Of a stretch of DNA of 64,000 bases, positions 23,389 to 34,800 are shown one piece after another. A program made the translations under genes and the position numbers. How positions within the stretch are numbered: position 1 is the first letter of the stretch; each line of letters begins with the position of its first letter. Origin of the DNA: Dermanyssus gallinae (Eukaryota; Arthropoda; Arachnida; Mesostigmata; Dermanyssidae); assembly GCA_003439945.1 (NCBI GenBank), contig QVRM01004774.1:248001-312000 (forward strand), read 5' to 3'. A model generated the notes under the pieces. The model was not told where the DNA came from and made no database searches. It saw only the letters and a program-made list of their open reading frames with translations.

Positions 23389-24516
23389 AGAAATTCGAGA
23401 AAAAACACAGCCATCGTAGCAGCGTTTTCGTCAGCCTCCTCCTGGGTTTCCAATGTAGTGTAGATATCGCTGAATATAGCCACCGTGGCTCGTTAGCAAT
23501 TGCGCGAGTAGACGAGCGTCTGCAAATTTGTTGCTCTTTTGTCGAAGTCTAAATACTCATTTGTAGGTTATATTCCATGAGGTTGGTCTCGTTACGAACC
23601 CTTGGGAAACCCCGGCTGTGACTGCAACTGTTACTGACGCTTTCCTAGGTAGATGCTGGGTCTTTTAGGGACGACGCTAGAATTCGTCGTAAGTTGGGAG
23701 CGCTTTTGTTTACAAGTAAGCTTTGTTTATGGTGTCCTACAAAGGCGAAGTATTTAACGCGCTCTTTACGTCTCAGAGGATGGGCAGACAATGCGGTTTG
23801 TCCTCGGCGTATTTCTCTTTGTTTCAGCTATGTTTAAAACTATGCCGAATGGGTGGAGTGTTGGGCTCGAAAAGCCCATATCAGATATCGGATTTCCATA
23901 GAATCCCATGATAACAGAGGGGGGGGGGGGGGGGTAGCGGCCGCCAGAATTCCGAGCCCGGGAAGGATACGGTAGATTTGTGAGTCCCACGCTAATTGCT
24001 GCGACCTCCCGCCTCTGTTAACATGAGAACCAATGAGAAGCAGAGGAGAAGGGAGAAAACTACTTGTGGTAATTACTCATGATCATTAATCTCGTACCAA
24101 AATGATCCCCATGGAGCGCGCATGATTTTGAATAGGTTAGTTTTATAAGTGTATTGACATACTTAAATGCACTAAACATGAAAGATAAAATTTGAGACAT
24201 CGCTGAATTTCGATTTCCGTAATTTCATTTATTAAGACTATTTTTTTTTAATTTTCTAGTCACGTTGAGCAAACAAAATATTTTTTTTAACACAGCAGCG
24301 TGTTCAGTTTCTCAATTAAAAAAAACTCGTTCGCTTGCAATTGCACCTTTTGCAAAGTTACGTCCGGTTAGGCACATCGATACAACCAAAAATTGTATAT
24401 TCACTCGCACACCTAAACAAGACATTTCCGCTCTCACAACCCAACACACTAGGAACATGCTTAATTTAACTAAATCTGCGACCCCTTCACGTCTGAACGA
24501 ATTGTAGTTAGACGCA

Positions 24517-24518
<2 letters not shown>
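21100..24518. other. Intergenic, no gene recognised
   Basis: Contains a CAA/ACA trinucleotide tract at about 22,998-23,095, (TA)n at 23,347-23,386, and a run of 16 G at 23,919-23,934 followed by a cluster of restriction palindromes. Open frames are short and featureless. Confidence 0.55.

Positions 24519-24600
<82 letters not shown>
24519..24600. repeat. (TA)n microsatellite abutting a long-inverted-repeat element
   Basis: About 80 bp of uninterrupted TA. It ends exactly where the inverted-repeat element at 24,601 starts. The element's other end at 25,341 also opens directly into a TA run, as expected for insertion into TA. Confidence 0.9.
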
Positions 24601-24604
<4 letters not shown>

Positions 24605-25338
24605 CATTCATATTGTTGTGCACGCATTTCGAGGTTTGATAGAACTCGGCAAGAAAATAAGTTTTCCCTATGGAGGGAAGACGTGGAAACGTCTTGTTTA
24701 GGAGAGAGAGTGAAGTTTATAAAAGTAGTTTTTCTGCCTTTTTTCCTACATAGTTGTGCGAAATCTCGGTTTGCGGGAGAACCAGTCAACGCATGAAGGA
24801 ACCGATTACACCGGCGTGTTCGGAGGAAAATTCTGCACAACGGAAGAAAAAGCTAATACCCAGATTAAGGAAAGTCATGAAAAGTCGATATTTTACGTTA
24901 ACGCATTTTCATGAAAAATTGTAAAATTTTTTCATTGCGACCAAAAATGTACGTCCGAAAGACCACTCTCACGCAATAGCAAATTGAATGCCCATCATTT
25001 TCGTATCAAGGTGATGGTGCTGCGTTACGTAGTTGTCAAGTCACTAAGCTTTTCATGACTTTCCTTAATCTGGGAATTAGCTTTTTGCTACGCAAGCTAG
25101 TGAAGTATCTTCCTGTTGTGCAGAATTTTCCTCCGAACACGCCGGTGTAATTGACGGTTCTCCCGCAAACCGAGATTTCGCACAACTATGTAGGAAAAAA
25201 AGGCAGAAAAACTACTTTTATAAACTTCACTCTCTCTCCTAAACAAGACGTTTCCACGTCTTCCCTCCATAGGGTAAACTTATTTTCTTGCCGAGTTCTA
25301 TCAAACCTCGAAATGCGTGCACAACAATATGAATGACC

Positions 25339-25341
<3 letters not shown>
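24601..25341. mobile_element. Non-autonomous element with about 290-bp terminal inverted repeats
   Basis: The left arm (24,601-24,885) and right arm (25,046-25,341) are near-perfect reverse complements. They start from GGGTCATTCATATTGTTGTG and share, for example, TTCGAGGTTTGATAGAACTC and CCGGCGTGTTCGGAGGAAAA. They differ mainly by two indels, one 17-bp segment unique to the left arm and one of about 22 bp unique to the right. A unique spacer of about 160 bp lies between. The right end reads ACCCTG then TA, giving a terminal CAGGGT motif common in Tc1/mariner ends; the left end has lost the first two bases of it. No transposase is encoded, so it is a MITE-like or foldback element mobilised in trans. 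Confidence 0.85.
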
Positions 25342-25344
<3 letters not shown>

Positions 25345-25374
<30 letters not shown>

Positions 25375-26038
25375 CAAATCGAAGCCGCAAAGTCGCAACG
25401 ACCATATCGTTACCGTGATGCAATTGCAAACCAATAACAAATCATGCATAAACGTTAACTACAAAGCATCTGCAACAGTGAACAGCCAAAATACATTTAG
25501 TGGCACTACCGGGCGTGGTTGTAATTGCTCTCTGGTTATTGACGATGTTTCCGTAGCATACCTGGTACATGCGCGAAGGATCCTGCACGGGTTCTACAGG
25601 CTTCAGGCTACGGGCTGATTTGTCTGTATCACCGGCACATGTCAATGAAATTACTACTTTGCTCGGGAGTAAAACGTAGCAGCGCTCCGTGTTCATTACA
25701 CGATCGTTACACGAGATCGTTGACGAGATACTCCTCTAGTCTAGCTCTTGAGATGATCGTCGAGATGATCGGCTTGCTCGGTGCATCTTCCACACGCCGC
25801 CAAGCGAGCAGTCACTGGTAACGACGGCACGCTGGTGACGGCCGGTAGACTTGTGTGCACTTTCTCTACCACCATCACCACTTGTGCACCCATTAGCCGC
25901 TTCTAGCTTGACTGCATCACTCAGTCTTTGTCGCGTTGAGACCATTATTACGGATACACAACATAGCCTGTCCTAAACGAGACCAAACAAATTGAGACAT
26001 ACACCAAATCGAAAAAACAATTCATCTTTGTACTAAAG
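25345..26038. other. Unassigned, between two mobile elements
   Basis: No gene recognised. A CAC/ACC-rich patch lies around 25,850-25,900. This could include the 5' part of the retroelement that follows, but no homology is visible before about 26,040. Confidence 0.4.
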
Positions 26039-26039
26039 T

Positions 26040-27810
26040 GGTTAATGTGCTCAGATGGGGCTCGCCGCGGTCTTGTCTTTACCACTCATCTTCGGGGCAA
26101 GCATGTTTGCATTAAAAAAAAGGATGCCTTATTACGTTCGATCGCTTGTTCCTCGGTCGTTTGCCAACTGGCGGCTAAAATCGGCTGCTACGATAATAGG
26201 GAAGCTATTTCAGCAACCCTTGGTCAACACTAGCTGGGATTCGCTTCCCCTGGAGGTACAGAGGTAGTAAGTCCACTGTGCCCGTGCACTTTTGCAATCG
26301 CGCAAAATGCCAACGGTGATGGTCAAACTGGACTTCCGAAACGCCTTCAGTAGCGTCCGGAGAGACCATTTGCCACCATCCGTCAAGTCGTGGCACCATT
26401 ACTGTTTTACCAGACGAACCTGGCCTATGATTCAGAACCATCCCACCTGCTACTGCCCGTAGCGCTATGCTATCGCAGACAGGTTTTCAGCAGGGTGATC
26501 CTCTGAGTCTTCCACTTAAAGGAATTGGTGGAATAACTGAAGTCCCCCCCTTAACACCTGGTACTTGGATGACTAAATTCTGGGCGGGGACCTACCGACC
26601 GTACTTGACGATATTCGAAAAGTTATTGAATTTGGCGCGATTAGCGGTCTGACGGCATTGCAAAGGCGTTAGACAGTTGAAGAGACAAACTTGACTTCGC
26701 CACAGGCAGACTACACCAATTGGGGGCTCCCCGCGGCCTATTCCTTCTTAGATCTTGTCTTTCAGGCACAAAGTTAACACATTTGCTTAAAGGTACAACC
26801 TCTTCTTATCACCAGAGCTCTTACATCCATTTAATGGACTTAGCTAAAACAAATTAGAGATTGTACTGAATCTTAAGCTGGCCGCTGCGGCAAGGAAACA
26901 GGTGCTCCCGGTTTCGTTAGACGGCCTAGGTGTGCCAGACGCGGTCATGATGGCAGGACCCGCAATCGTGTCGTCATTGACCCAGGCGGCGGACAGAGTT
27001 AAAGCACTACTGGACAGTCATGGGTGGGATGCCTATAACGTTGAACTTCAAAGGCTGAGAGACGAATTGTTTTTTTTTTATTTGATTATCCTCCCGATGA
27101 TAGGGCCAACCAGGGCAGTTGCACAGCCCCCCAACCAGAAAAACGACAAGCAAGCCTAATTAATATAGCGCCTTCTATTGCTGATAGAGCCAGACTTCGA
27201 GCTGTTAGTAGTCAAGGGGCTGAGGCTTAGTTACACACCCTACTCTGTCCGCGAATTGGGACTCTGTGAGACGACGAGCATAAGCGCAGGGCTGCGGCTT
27301 GGTGTTGACCTAGTCGTGCCCTACTGATGTCGTTGTGGTGATTTCGTGGACGCGTTGGCCTATCGTGGCCTGTCATGCGCGACGAGTGCAGGCCGATGAG
27401 CACGTTAATCCGCTTTATTTGACGCCCTTCGAGCGTGGCCGCATGCTTGTTTGGGACGCAACTGTAACCGACGTATTAGCCCCTTCGATGGTCGGTGCAG
27501 GCGCGGATCGAGCAGGTCATGCTTCCAGCTTAGCTGAGACTAACAAATGCAGAAAATACTCCAACGTTGATTATCCACACGAATTTTGTCCGTTGGCGTT
27601 CGATACTATGAGAACTACAGACCCCTTCACGCTCAAGCTGATTCAGCGCGTAGCTAGAAGCCTTAACACACTTTTTTGACACGAGGCTCGAGAGCATCCG
27701 ATTTTTTGCGTCAGAGGCAGTCGCTCGACATTCAACGAGGAAATGCAGCGTCTGTTCAGGGCACATTGTTAAACTGGGCTAACCCTGGGTCAGAGAACCC
27801 GTGATCACAC
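26040..27810 (+). mobile_element. R2-like (restriction-like-endonuclease) non-LTR retroelement, degenerate
   Basis: Read across frames on the plus strand, this gives the hallmarks of an RLE-encoding retroelement in order. They are a pre-palm block (AAKIGCYDNREAISATLG, 26,170-26,225), RT motif A as VKLDFRNAFSSVRRDH (26,317-26,365), motif B as TGFQQGDPL (near 26,480), and motif C as WYLDD then a stop and ILGGDLPTVLDDI (near 26,560-26,615). After these come LPVSLDGLGVPDA (26,902), a C.CG....A..GLSC..SAGR zinc-knuckle block (27,330-27,390) and the endonuclease block GRMLVWDATVTD....ETNK..KY (27,440-27,555). The tail reads QRGNAASVQGT near 27,740. VWDATV plus K..KY corresponds to the PD-(D/E)XK nuclease core of R2-type elements. 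Stops and frameshifts throughout make it inactive. A truncated relative is nested at 53.4 kb. Confidence 0.8.
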
Positions 27811-28573
27811 GTTCGCGCGGAAACAATTGTCCACTTCAAAGTGCTAACATAGCGAAGTTATATAAATAAGTGCCATATATCTAAAAAAATCCAAGCGTAA
27901 CCCTTAGTGAACAATACCGCTATATATATTTCGAATTTTAAAATAAAAATTAAAGTTTGTTTAAATAGTACGAAAAAACACTCAGACTTACGCAATACGC
28001 ATGGTTAGATTAATCTAGTCTCATGACGTGTATTAGGTAACTCTGGAGGTTGTAACGAAACATAAACAAATTATATATATATATACATTAAGGCACTTTC
28101 ATACATAATTATGACAATTGTAATCGTAATGTTATTAAATGTTTATTATTAGAGGGAGCAGGAACGAGTTGACATAATATTAGCTTCGGAAACTTTACAG
28201 AGACATATTACACTTAATAGAGTCCACTTCTTAAAAAACCTTTTCACCCTCACATATACTCTCAACAACGCGAATCGTACATCGCTCCATTTAATTGCCA
28301 AAGTATACGAATAGAGCACTAACATGACACTAATCCAAAACAATGTATTTTCCAAAACTATGTGTGATATAGTATAAATTTGTTTATCTAGGGTGCTTTG
28401 ATTAGCCACGCATTATAAAGGAGAAGGGAGGTTTACACAGCGTGGCCTTCGCACTCCTTGTTTTGGTACGATCCCGTCGACAGAGCCTTTAATTGAGAAT
28501 AAAATGTTAGTCTTATAAACGAAAACCAGTTGGCTGTGGTGAAGGCAAACTAACTAGACGAATTTGCAATTTT
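27811..28573. other. AT-rich intergenic spacer
   Basis: No gene recognised. It includes a short TA run near 28,072-28,086 and otherwise featureless sequence between two retroelement copies. Confidence 0.6.
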
Positions 28574-29380
28574 TCATTTCATTTCATTTATTTAAAATGC
28601 ACTCTGTTTGGGTATGTGAATACGAACATAATATATACGACAAACATGGTGAAAATGGTTTATGAGTATTCTCGCTGAAACTGAGAAAGCGACACGGACT
28701 CCGTACAATCGAGTAGGTGATACATGGAGCATGGACCGCCACAACGACGGCACGACATTTGCAGTCCTCTTTGGGTTCATAAGACCCAGCGACCGGCATA
28801 GTAGATCCAGAGTAGTCCTTGCAGAACTGGTTAATCATAGCTGGTGATAGATAAAACTCTCTGGGAATTAGAGACATTTCTTTAGAATACTCATGCCAAA
28901 ACGTTTCCAGGGCGACTGTCTGCGGCAAATTAAGACGGTCTACGAGTTCATCAATAAATTATGTTGAACCCGCGAGCATGTATACTAATCTGTTGCGCAA
29001 ATTTGACGGAAGGCCAAGTACTTGCTTCGGGGAAGCGAGCTTCACCCTACCCAATTGCCATAACTGCAAAGTGCTAAGGTGTTTCCTTGTCACTTGGATA
29101 CCGTAAGAAGCTACGGAAGCCACTTTGAGCGTGAATAATGCAATGGCCGTCCGAACGGACAACTGTGTTAAGTTTCTGATACCGGCTTCTGCAATAAGCA
29201 CTTTTCTACAACGCTCAGTTACATGCTGTGAAAAGGTTGTACCTCGAGATGAGTAACTTACCCCAAGATAGCAAAATATTTCTACGAACTGCACTGGTTC
29301 ACCGTGAAATCGCAGTTTACCTGCGCGGGCTTGTTGCCCGCCACGCCGAAACTTTACTTTAGCCTTGGTTTTTGACACGT
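28574..29380 (-). mobile_element. APE-type LINE 3' end, 5'-truncated
   Basis: The minus strand from 29,378 reads KFRRGGQQARAGKLRF, CYLGVSYSSRGTTFSQHV, LSVRTAIALFTLKVASVASY and GLPSNLRNRLVYMLAGS, the same post-RT region as the copy at 19.2-20.0 kb but clearly divergent from it. After a frame change, 28,928 to about 28,600 encodes the rest of the C-terminus. The minus strand ends in AAATAAATGAAATGAAATGA near 28,574-28,600, a typical short tandem 3' tail of non-LTR elements, which marks the 3' boundary. The catalytic domain is absent. Confidence 0.85.
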
Positions 29381-29459
29381 TTACTATTTGCTGTTTTTGT
29401 TAGCAGAAATTATGCCTGCTAAAAAGTTAGTAACTATATATCGCTATCCTGGTTTTCTT

Positions 29460-29649
29460 GTCAAGCCCGGTGGCGTGGTGGCATGCGTCTGCGCCTCGCG
29501 GTCGGAGGAGACACATGTGCGCAGGTGCGCGGGTTCGAGCCCCACCGTTGCACATTTGTATTTATGGGTGTCCGTCTATGAAGCAATGCGAAAAGCAGTT
29601 CCATGGACGTTAAACCTCGGCTGAGAGTCAGCCCCGAAAGGATTTTTTT
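29460..29649 (+). mobile_element. tRNA-derived SINE, copy 1, with target-site duplication
   Basis: The head contains an A-box-like GGTGGCGTGGTGGCATG and, about 45 bp later, a perfect B box GGGTTCGAGCCCC, the internal pol III promoter of a tRNA. The non-tRNA body ends in GAGAGTCAGCCCCGAAAGGA followed by a T run. The 15-bp sequence TATCCTGGTTTTCTT lies directly before (29,445-29,459) and directly after (29,650-29,664), a clean target-site duplication that proves retroposition. Two further copies in opposite orientation lie at 44.4 and 54.6 kb. Confidence 0.92.
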
Positions 29650-30072
29650 TATCCTGGTTTTCTTAGGTGTAGTTAGGTAGAAACATGTCAAGGACGTGTG
29701 TTTACACATAATATATCTTTCCAATGTCGATGATGGTTGGATGTATCAATGCAAAACCCTACACGGGCCTAAGGCTTACGGAATATGTATGCCATGTTTA
29801 TAACACGAAAAGAAAAAAATCTTGTTATCAATAAAACACACTTATAGAAAAAGCCGTCTTGCGCAAAGTCTCAAGCCAGACCTTGCTTCGATAAGCGATG
29901 CGGGTAGGAGATCATGCAAACTCTGTATGGGTGCTTGAGTGCCATACTAGTTGCTGATACTTGCCAGCGACGAATACTCACCAGGCATTGCCGCAACCTC
30001 CAATAAAAAAGACGTCTTAGCGGAGGCATACTCCGCAATGAAGGTTTTGGCAGCATGTTACAAAATCACGTG

Positions 30073-30289
30073 TCAAGGACCTACAACGTCCTATGCCAGG
30101 AGCTCCTCTAGCAACAAGCAACAGACCAATTCGAAAGGTACGAGAGTCAACAATCTCTGGGACCCGACGTCGCTTTGTTCGTCCAAACAATCGGCATAGC
30201 CAAGCCTTGGGTGTTGTCATATAAAAAAAATAACTTACTTCGATACCCCCGCTCACCCTTCTGGCCTTGGTTTTAGATGAAACTAGGCT
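30073..30289 (+). repeat. Dispersed repeat, uninterrupted copy
   Basis: About 215 bp whose first half recurs at 30,651-30,766 (CTATGCCAG, ACAATCT..GGGAC, CTTTGTTCG blocks) and whose second half recurs at 31,112-31,212 (CATAGCCAA, TTGTCATATAA, CCCCGCTCACCC). It has no coding capacity that I recognise. It may be a SINE or a LINE 3' end. Confidence 0.65.
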
Positions 30290-30650
30290 TCACGTTATTT
30301 GAGACCAATCTGCACTGTTTCTGAATGTCGCAAACTCTTTTTGTAGCCATGGAATTAGAATCTACGTTGCTTAGACGATCTCTTGTCCAGCATGTCTGTA
30401 ACAAAATAACACATCGAGAGACCTTTCTTGTTATGAGGATGGAAAATGCATTAATGCACATCCCGCTGAAGTTGATGGCGGGTAGTGTGGGAATCAACAA
30501 ACCGGTGAAGAGTACAGGATTCCATCCTACCCGCGTGCAATACCCAAGAAAAAACCTACCACGACCCCCCACTAAGCTTTACACCCTTTCCCCCGATTTG
30601 GAAATGTCTAGTGGTACTTCGAGGCCAGGTGGAGGGATTGTACTCAATTG

Positions 30651-31212
30651 TGTCAAAAGGACTACAAAGTCCTATGCCAGACACTCATCTATCAACAAGA
30701 AACCAGACTCATTCGAGGGAGCGAGAGCCAATAATTTTTGGGACTCGACTTTACTTTGTTCGCTAAGCCCCTCTACACAAGCTGACTTCTTTGACAGTAT
30801 GCTTGGTTTAACGACGCCGCATCCAGATGCGTAATAGAAAGTAAGACAAAATAAGTATCTGGGAGCAACATAATCTGAAAGTTAACAAGACAGTAGATCC
30901 AGTTCTGATACGATAGGGAAATTTTAAGACGCACTTGTTGTAGATGCATGCTAAACAACAGGTACATCCGCACAGGCTCTGTCCTCAGTGGTTAGAAGCC
31001 AAATGTATATAGTTATCCTCAAAGGTAAATATAGAACTGCTACCAGATAGTCCGTGGTAATCCGCAAAATTATTATTGTCGCTAAATGAATAAACATTGC
31101 CGTGTGCAACGAGGCAAACCAACCGACACAGCCAAACGTTGGTTGTTGTCGTATAAGTATTTTGATGTACCCCGCTCACCCCTCTGGGTTTGGGGTTCGA
31201 ATAAAGCACGAC
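30651..31212 (+). repeat. Dispersed repeat, second copy split by about 345 bp
   Basis: The left part (30,651-30,766) and right part (31,112-31,212) together match the intact copy at 30,073-30,289. The intervening 30,767-31,111 does not, and is presumably an insertion. I could not identify the inserted sequence or a target-site duplication. Confidence 0.55.
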
Positions 31213-31564
31213 AAGAGATGCCCGACTGCAGTCGAAACTAAATTGTTCCTACAGGTCCAGGTTCTGCGTGAGTATTCAAGCCAACAGAGAATAGTTTAGG
31301 CAGCATACGTTCGGGGCACAACGTTTCCAACTTCCAACAATCCACCTGTAAGTAGCTCGTCTTCCAAACAGGGCGGCATTGGATTTGAACAGAAAAATAT
31401 CCGCACGGCACCATGCGTGCGAAAGCTCTTGCACGTTACGGCCGCCGGCCGCCGGAATGGTGCCGACCATTTCAGTGCTCTATATACGAGGGTCGAGCTG
31501 AAATCACCGAGCAGACAGACGATTGTGATCGCGCCAGTCAGACGGACTGTCGAATGCAGAAAGC

Positions 31565-31894
31565 ATGTTCTCGCGCCTGTGGAAATGCCATGCGTCGGCA
31601 AAGAGGCCTACCGAATCAAAATTCCAAGACGACGAAGCTGAAGCTGAGGCCGACCATGAGCTGGTCGGCGAATGTCCAAGGCTCTGCCGGAAGCTGTTGG
31701 ACTTTCACACCGTCCGCTGTGTTAACGCCGAACCGCTGAAGTGGGTCGCACTCTTTATCGCTCTCGGCGGCATAATGCTCCAGGTCGTCGGAGTGCTCAT
31801 GGGCTCAATACCGCCCGAGGTGCTCGCGTTTGCTATAATCGTGGCAGATCTTGCCAGACTCAGCAACTCCGGCGCTCTACTTGACTTTTTCTAA
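31565..31894 (+). CDS. Candidate small membrane protein
   Basis: A 109-codon frame starting with ATG at 31,565. The N-terminal half is polar, with an acidic patch (DDEAEAEADHE) and CPRLCRKLL. The second half has one strong hydrophobic segment (WVALFIALGGIMLQVVGVLM, about residues 60-79) and a second weaker one (EVLAFAIIVADLA). Local G+C is higher than in the flanking spacer, and the composition looks like protein rather than repeat. I recognise no family. Upstream GAATGCAG could be an acceptor, and the stop is followed by a donor-like AAG-GTACCT, so it may be one exon of a larger gene. Confidence 0.35.
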   Translation: MFSRLWKCHASAKRPTESKFQDDEAEAEADHELVGECPRLCRKLLDFHTVRCVNAEPLKWVALFIALGGIMLQVVGVLMGSIPPEVLAFAIIVADLARLSNSGALLDFF

Positions 31895-34800
31895 GGTACC
31901 TACCTACCTGTCTGTCTGTCTATCTATGTATCTATCTCCCTTCTTGACTCAACATTGACAGACATCGACCACCATGACGATTGGCGGCACGTGTGTGAAC
32001 ACTATACAACTATCAAGTGGCGGGTCCAGTTGGCTCGACATGCTATGCTCGACAAAAGATTACCAGCCTTGATACTGCCGACGCAATCGCGGTCGAGGCG
32101 AAGCACACAAAATTAAGCGCACACAATTAAACCCTCTACTTCCCCTCCCCCCCCTCTATGCACACCCATGGCTCAGCACTGTCGGATGTTGATGGCTGCG
32201 TGCATAGGTGCATAGGCACACGTTTGTGTATTAGCTCAGCAGGCTTTTGTCAACCCCTCTCCCGCCCGCGCTCCCTCCATCATTTTGTGTCCGCTGTGCT
32301 TCTTGCCAGAAAGCTGCTACTTAACGGGGGGCTTTTAGGCCTTACCGTGGCACATATGGTCTTTCGCCGGCAGTCCCACACATCAGTTTTCGTATGCGGA
32401 AACGTACACTAGATAAAAGGATAGACATATATAGACAGACCGACAGAGAGAGAAAGAGATGGCCCAGCCCGCTCGCTACGCGTCAACATGGCATGCACTT
32501 TGGGGGCATGAATCAATGAGTGCGGTCAATCCGGACAAAGGAAGCCCCCAGACAATCATAACAAGATTACTACAGACTACGTGTAGTAGGTGCAGTGACA
32601 TTGAAATCTAAACGTGCTACACACAACGTGCCGCCTGGGGTACAGTGAAACTTGGCTACTCGAGTCGAGTCGCCACTGGTACAATAAAGTCCACTCTCTG
32701 ACCGTTGCCCGACAACACCCGAAGGCGAGGCGTGTCTTAAATTTTCAACCAATCGGCAGCCATACCGGCGGCAAGGAGATTGATTGACGAACTGACGACG
32801 ATGACCTTTTCACCCCTGTGTGTTGTGTGGATTGTAGACCCGACTCTACAGTTCCAGCAGAAGTCAGGGAAGGACCCTGTTTTGTGTGTACGCCTAATGC
32901 TATTTCGAAATAGTACTAGGTCTTATGATCTAACGCGATAGAACGACGAAGTAATGATCCCAATCAGCATTAGGAAGATGTGGGTTTAATAATGCCTAGA
33001 CCAACCCCTCTTCTTCTCCTATAAAATCCAAGGGCAAAAAATGACCGCAATTGTGTCTGGAAGATTAGGATGCTGAGGCTAAGAGGATTCAGTCTGGCAA
33101 TACATCCTTCTCTTCAAAGCCTATCTTAAAATGCCGAGTTTGTCGCTGTCGTTGTACAAGGTGACAGAGAAGGACTGAGATTCTTCACATACCTCGAGAA
33201 CGCTTTTGGTCACCATCGGTAGAGGTCGCCTACAAATAGTTTGTAAAGCGCTCTTAATACACGAGCATCTGAGTTACACATAATCACTGTCAGTTGCACA
33301 CGGTCATTGAGAATCATGGATGCGTGCCTGCTTTGAACCGTAGTGATTTGGATTTAATTCATCATTATAGATCTTTGTCGTCGAAACCAGTAAAGTACAA
33401 GCGCAACGAAGCCCAAACCTGCACTCTGTTGCTGGTTGGCTGAACCTCAGAGATCTACAGCAGGCGTTGCACATTGCTCTACCATACCATGCAACACTAA
33501 GTTCATTTGCAAGCTTGCTAAAGCTAAAATGCCTATCAGTTCATTTGCAAGCTTGATAAAGCTAAAATGCCTATCTAGCAAAAACAAGAAATTATTAAAG
33601 CTGTTTGATTTCACGATTACAGATTAGCGCAACAACAGCAACCGAAATAATGTTCTTTAGTCTGGCTTTTATTAATGCAACCTGCTGTGTCTACGAGGGT
33701 GTTACACTGAGATTACGGCATGCTTCCTGTCACAGACGCACATGTATAATTTGTCCTCACGCGCATATGATTTATAAAAATATGTTTTTAAAATGTATTT
33801 AATGGCTATTATTTCGTTAAAGGCAGATAAAGTATTGGCACCTAGAAGACACTGGATAACTATATATAGTGCACCAGTATACCTAGAAAAACAGCTAAAT
33901 TATCCCAACTTACTAGTTAGACCTACGGCTCGTTTATAATGAATACGCCTCATAGTTAGTCTTTTCATTTATTGTTTGACTAAAACAGAGCTAGAAACTA
34001 TTGCCAAAGGTAAACAATCTGTGCTGGACTTGTTTTGTAAAATATCTATATTATTGCGACGAAATTTACCTACATTCGTCTTGCAAAACTAAATACATTT
34101 TCTGTTCTTTTGTAATTCTGTAGAAATTGAGCACGATTTGTGTTGTTCTTCTAATTTTGTGTTTACTGACACCTTTGTTAGGTTTATTTGATCTCCACGA
34201 CTTAACTATAAAGTCACACGTCCGTAAATCATCGCCAGTCGGGCCAACGATAAGTTTGTATCACAACTATTTTAGTGGTACCATACGCACGACGACTCAC
34301 AGTACTTGCAAATGCACATCTCGCAGGTAACCCATAACAATCCCTGGATGTTTACAAAGCGTGTCGATACCCAACAATGTATGGCCATTTTAGCTATTTT
34401 GTGGCTATCGAGGCAAACAGTATCTTTACTCGGCAATCTGCATTGCTCTCGTCATGTAAAAAAAATCTCGTCTTATAAAATATTCAGCTCTACTTTAGCC
34501 ATTTTATCTCCGTAGCTTTCAATAAATGTTACGTGTACCGGTGTTTCTATAAATCTAAAGATCAGAGAATCAAAAATGTTTAGTTTGCTTGACTAGAAGA
34601 GATGCTCCTGTGGGCAAGTACACACGACAAAGCCGCGCAGAAGGATACAAGCTCACGACATTCTTAAACACTACGCCGCCCTGGCTCTGTTTAATGAGAC
34701 TAAGTGCCTCGCACTTCAGGCTGGCTTCAGGCAATTTTGATGTCATGCGTCGCACTTGGTGCAATTATTATATTGAGGAGAACCTTGATGAAATTATGTT

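Noticed and set aside
24604..25336. Two similar open frames suggesting a duplicated gene
   Set aside because: The shared peptides come from the two arms of the inverted-repeat element, read on opposite strands; no known domain and no transposase motif.
29460..29560. A functional tRNA gene
   Set aside because: A and B boxes are present, but the sequence continues into a shared non-tRNA body, is flanked by target-site duplications and recurs at two other places, so it is a SINE.
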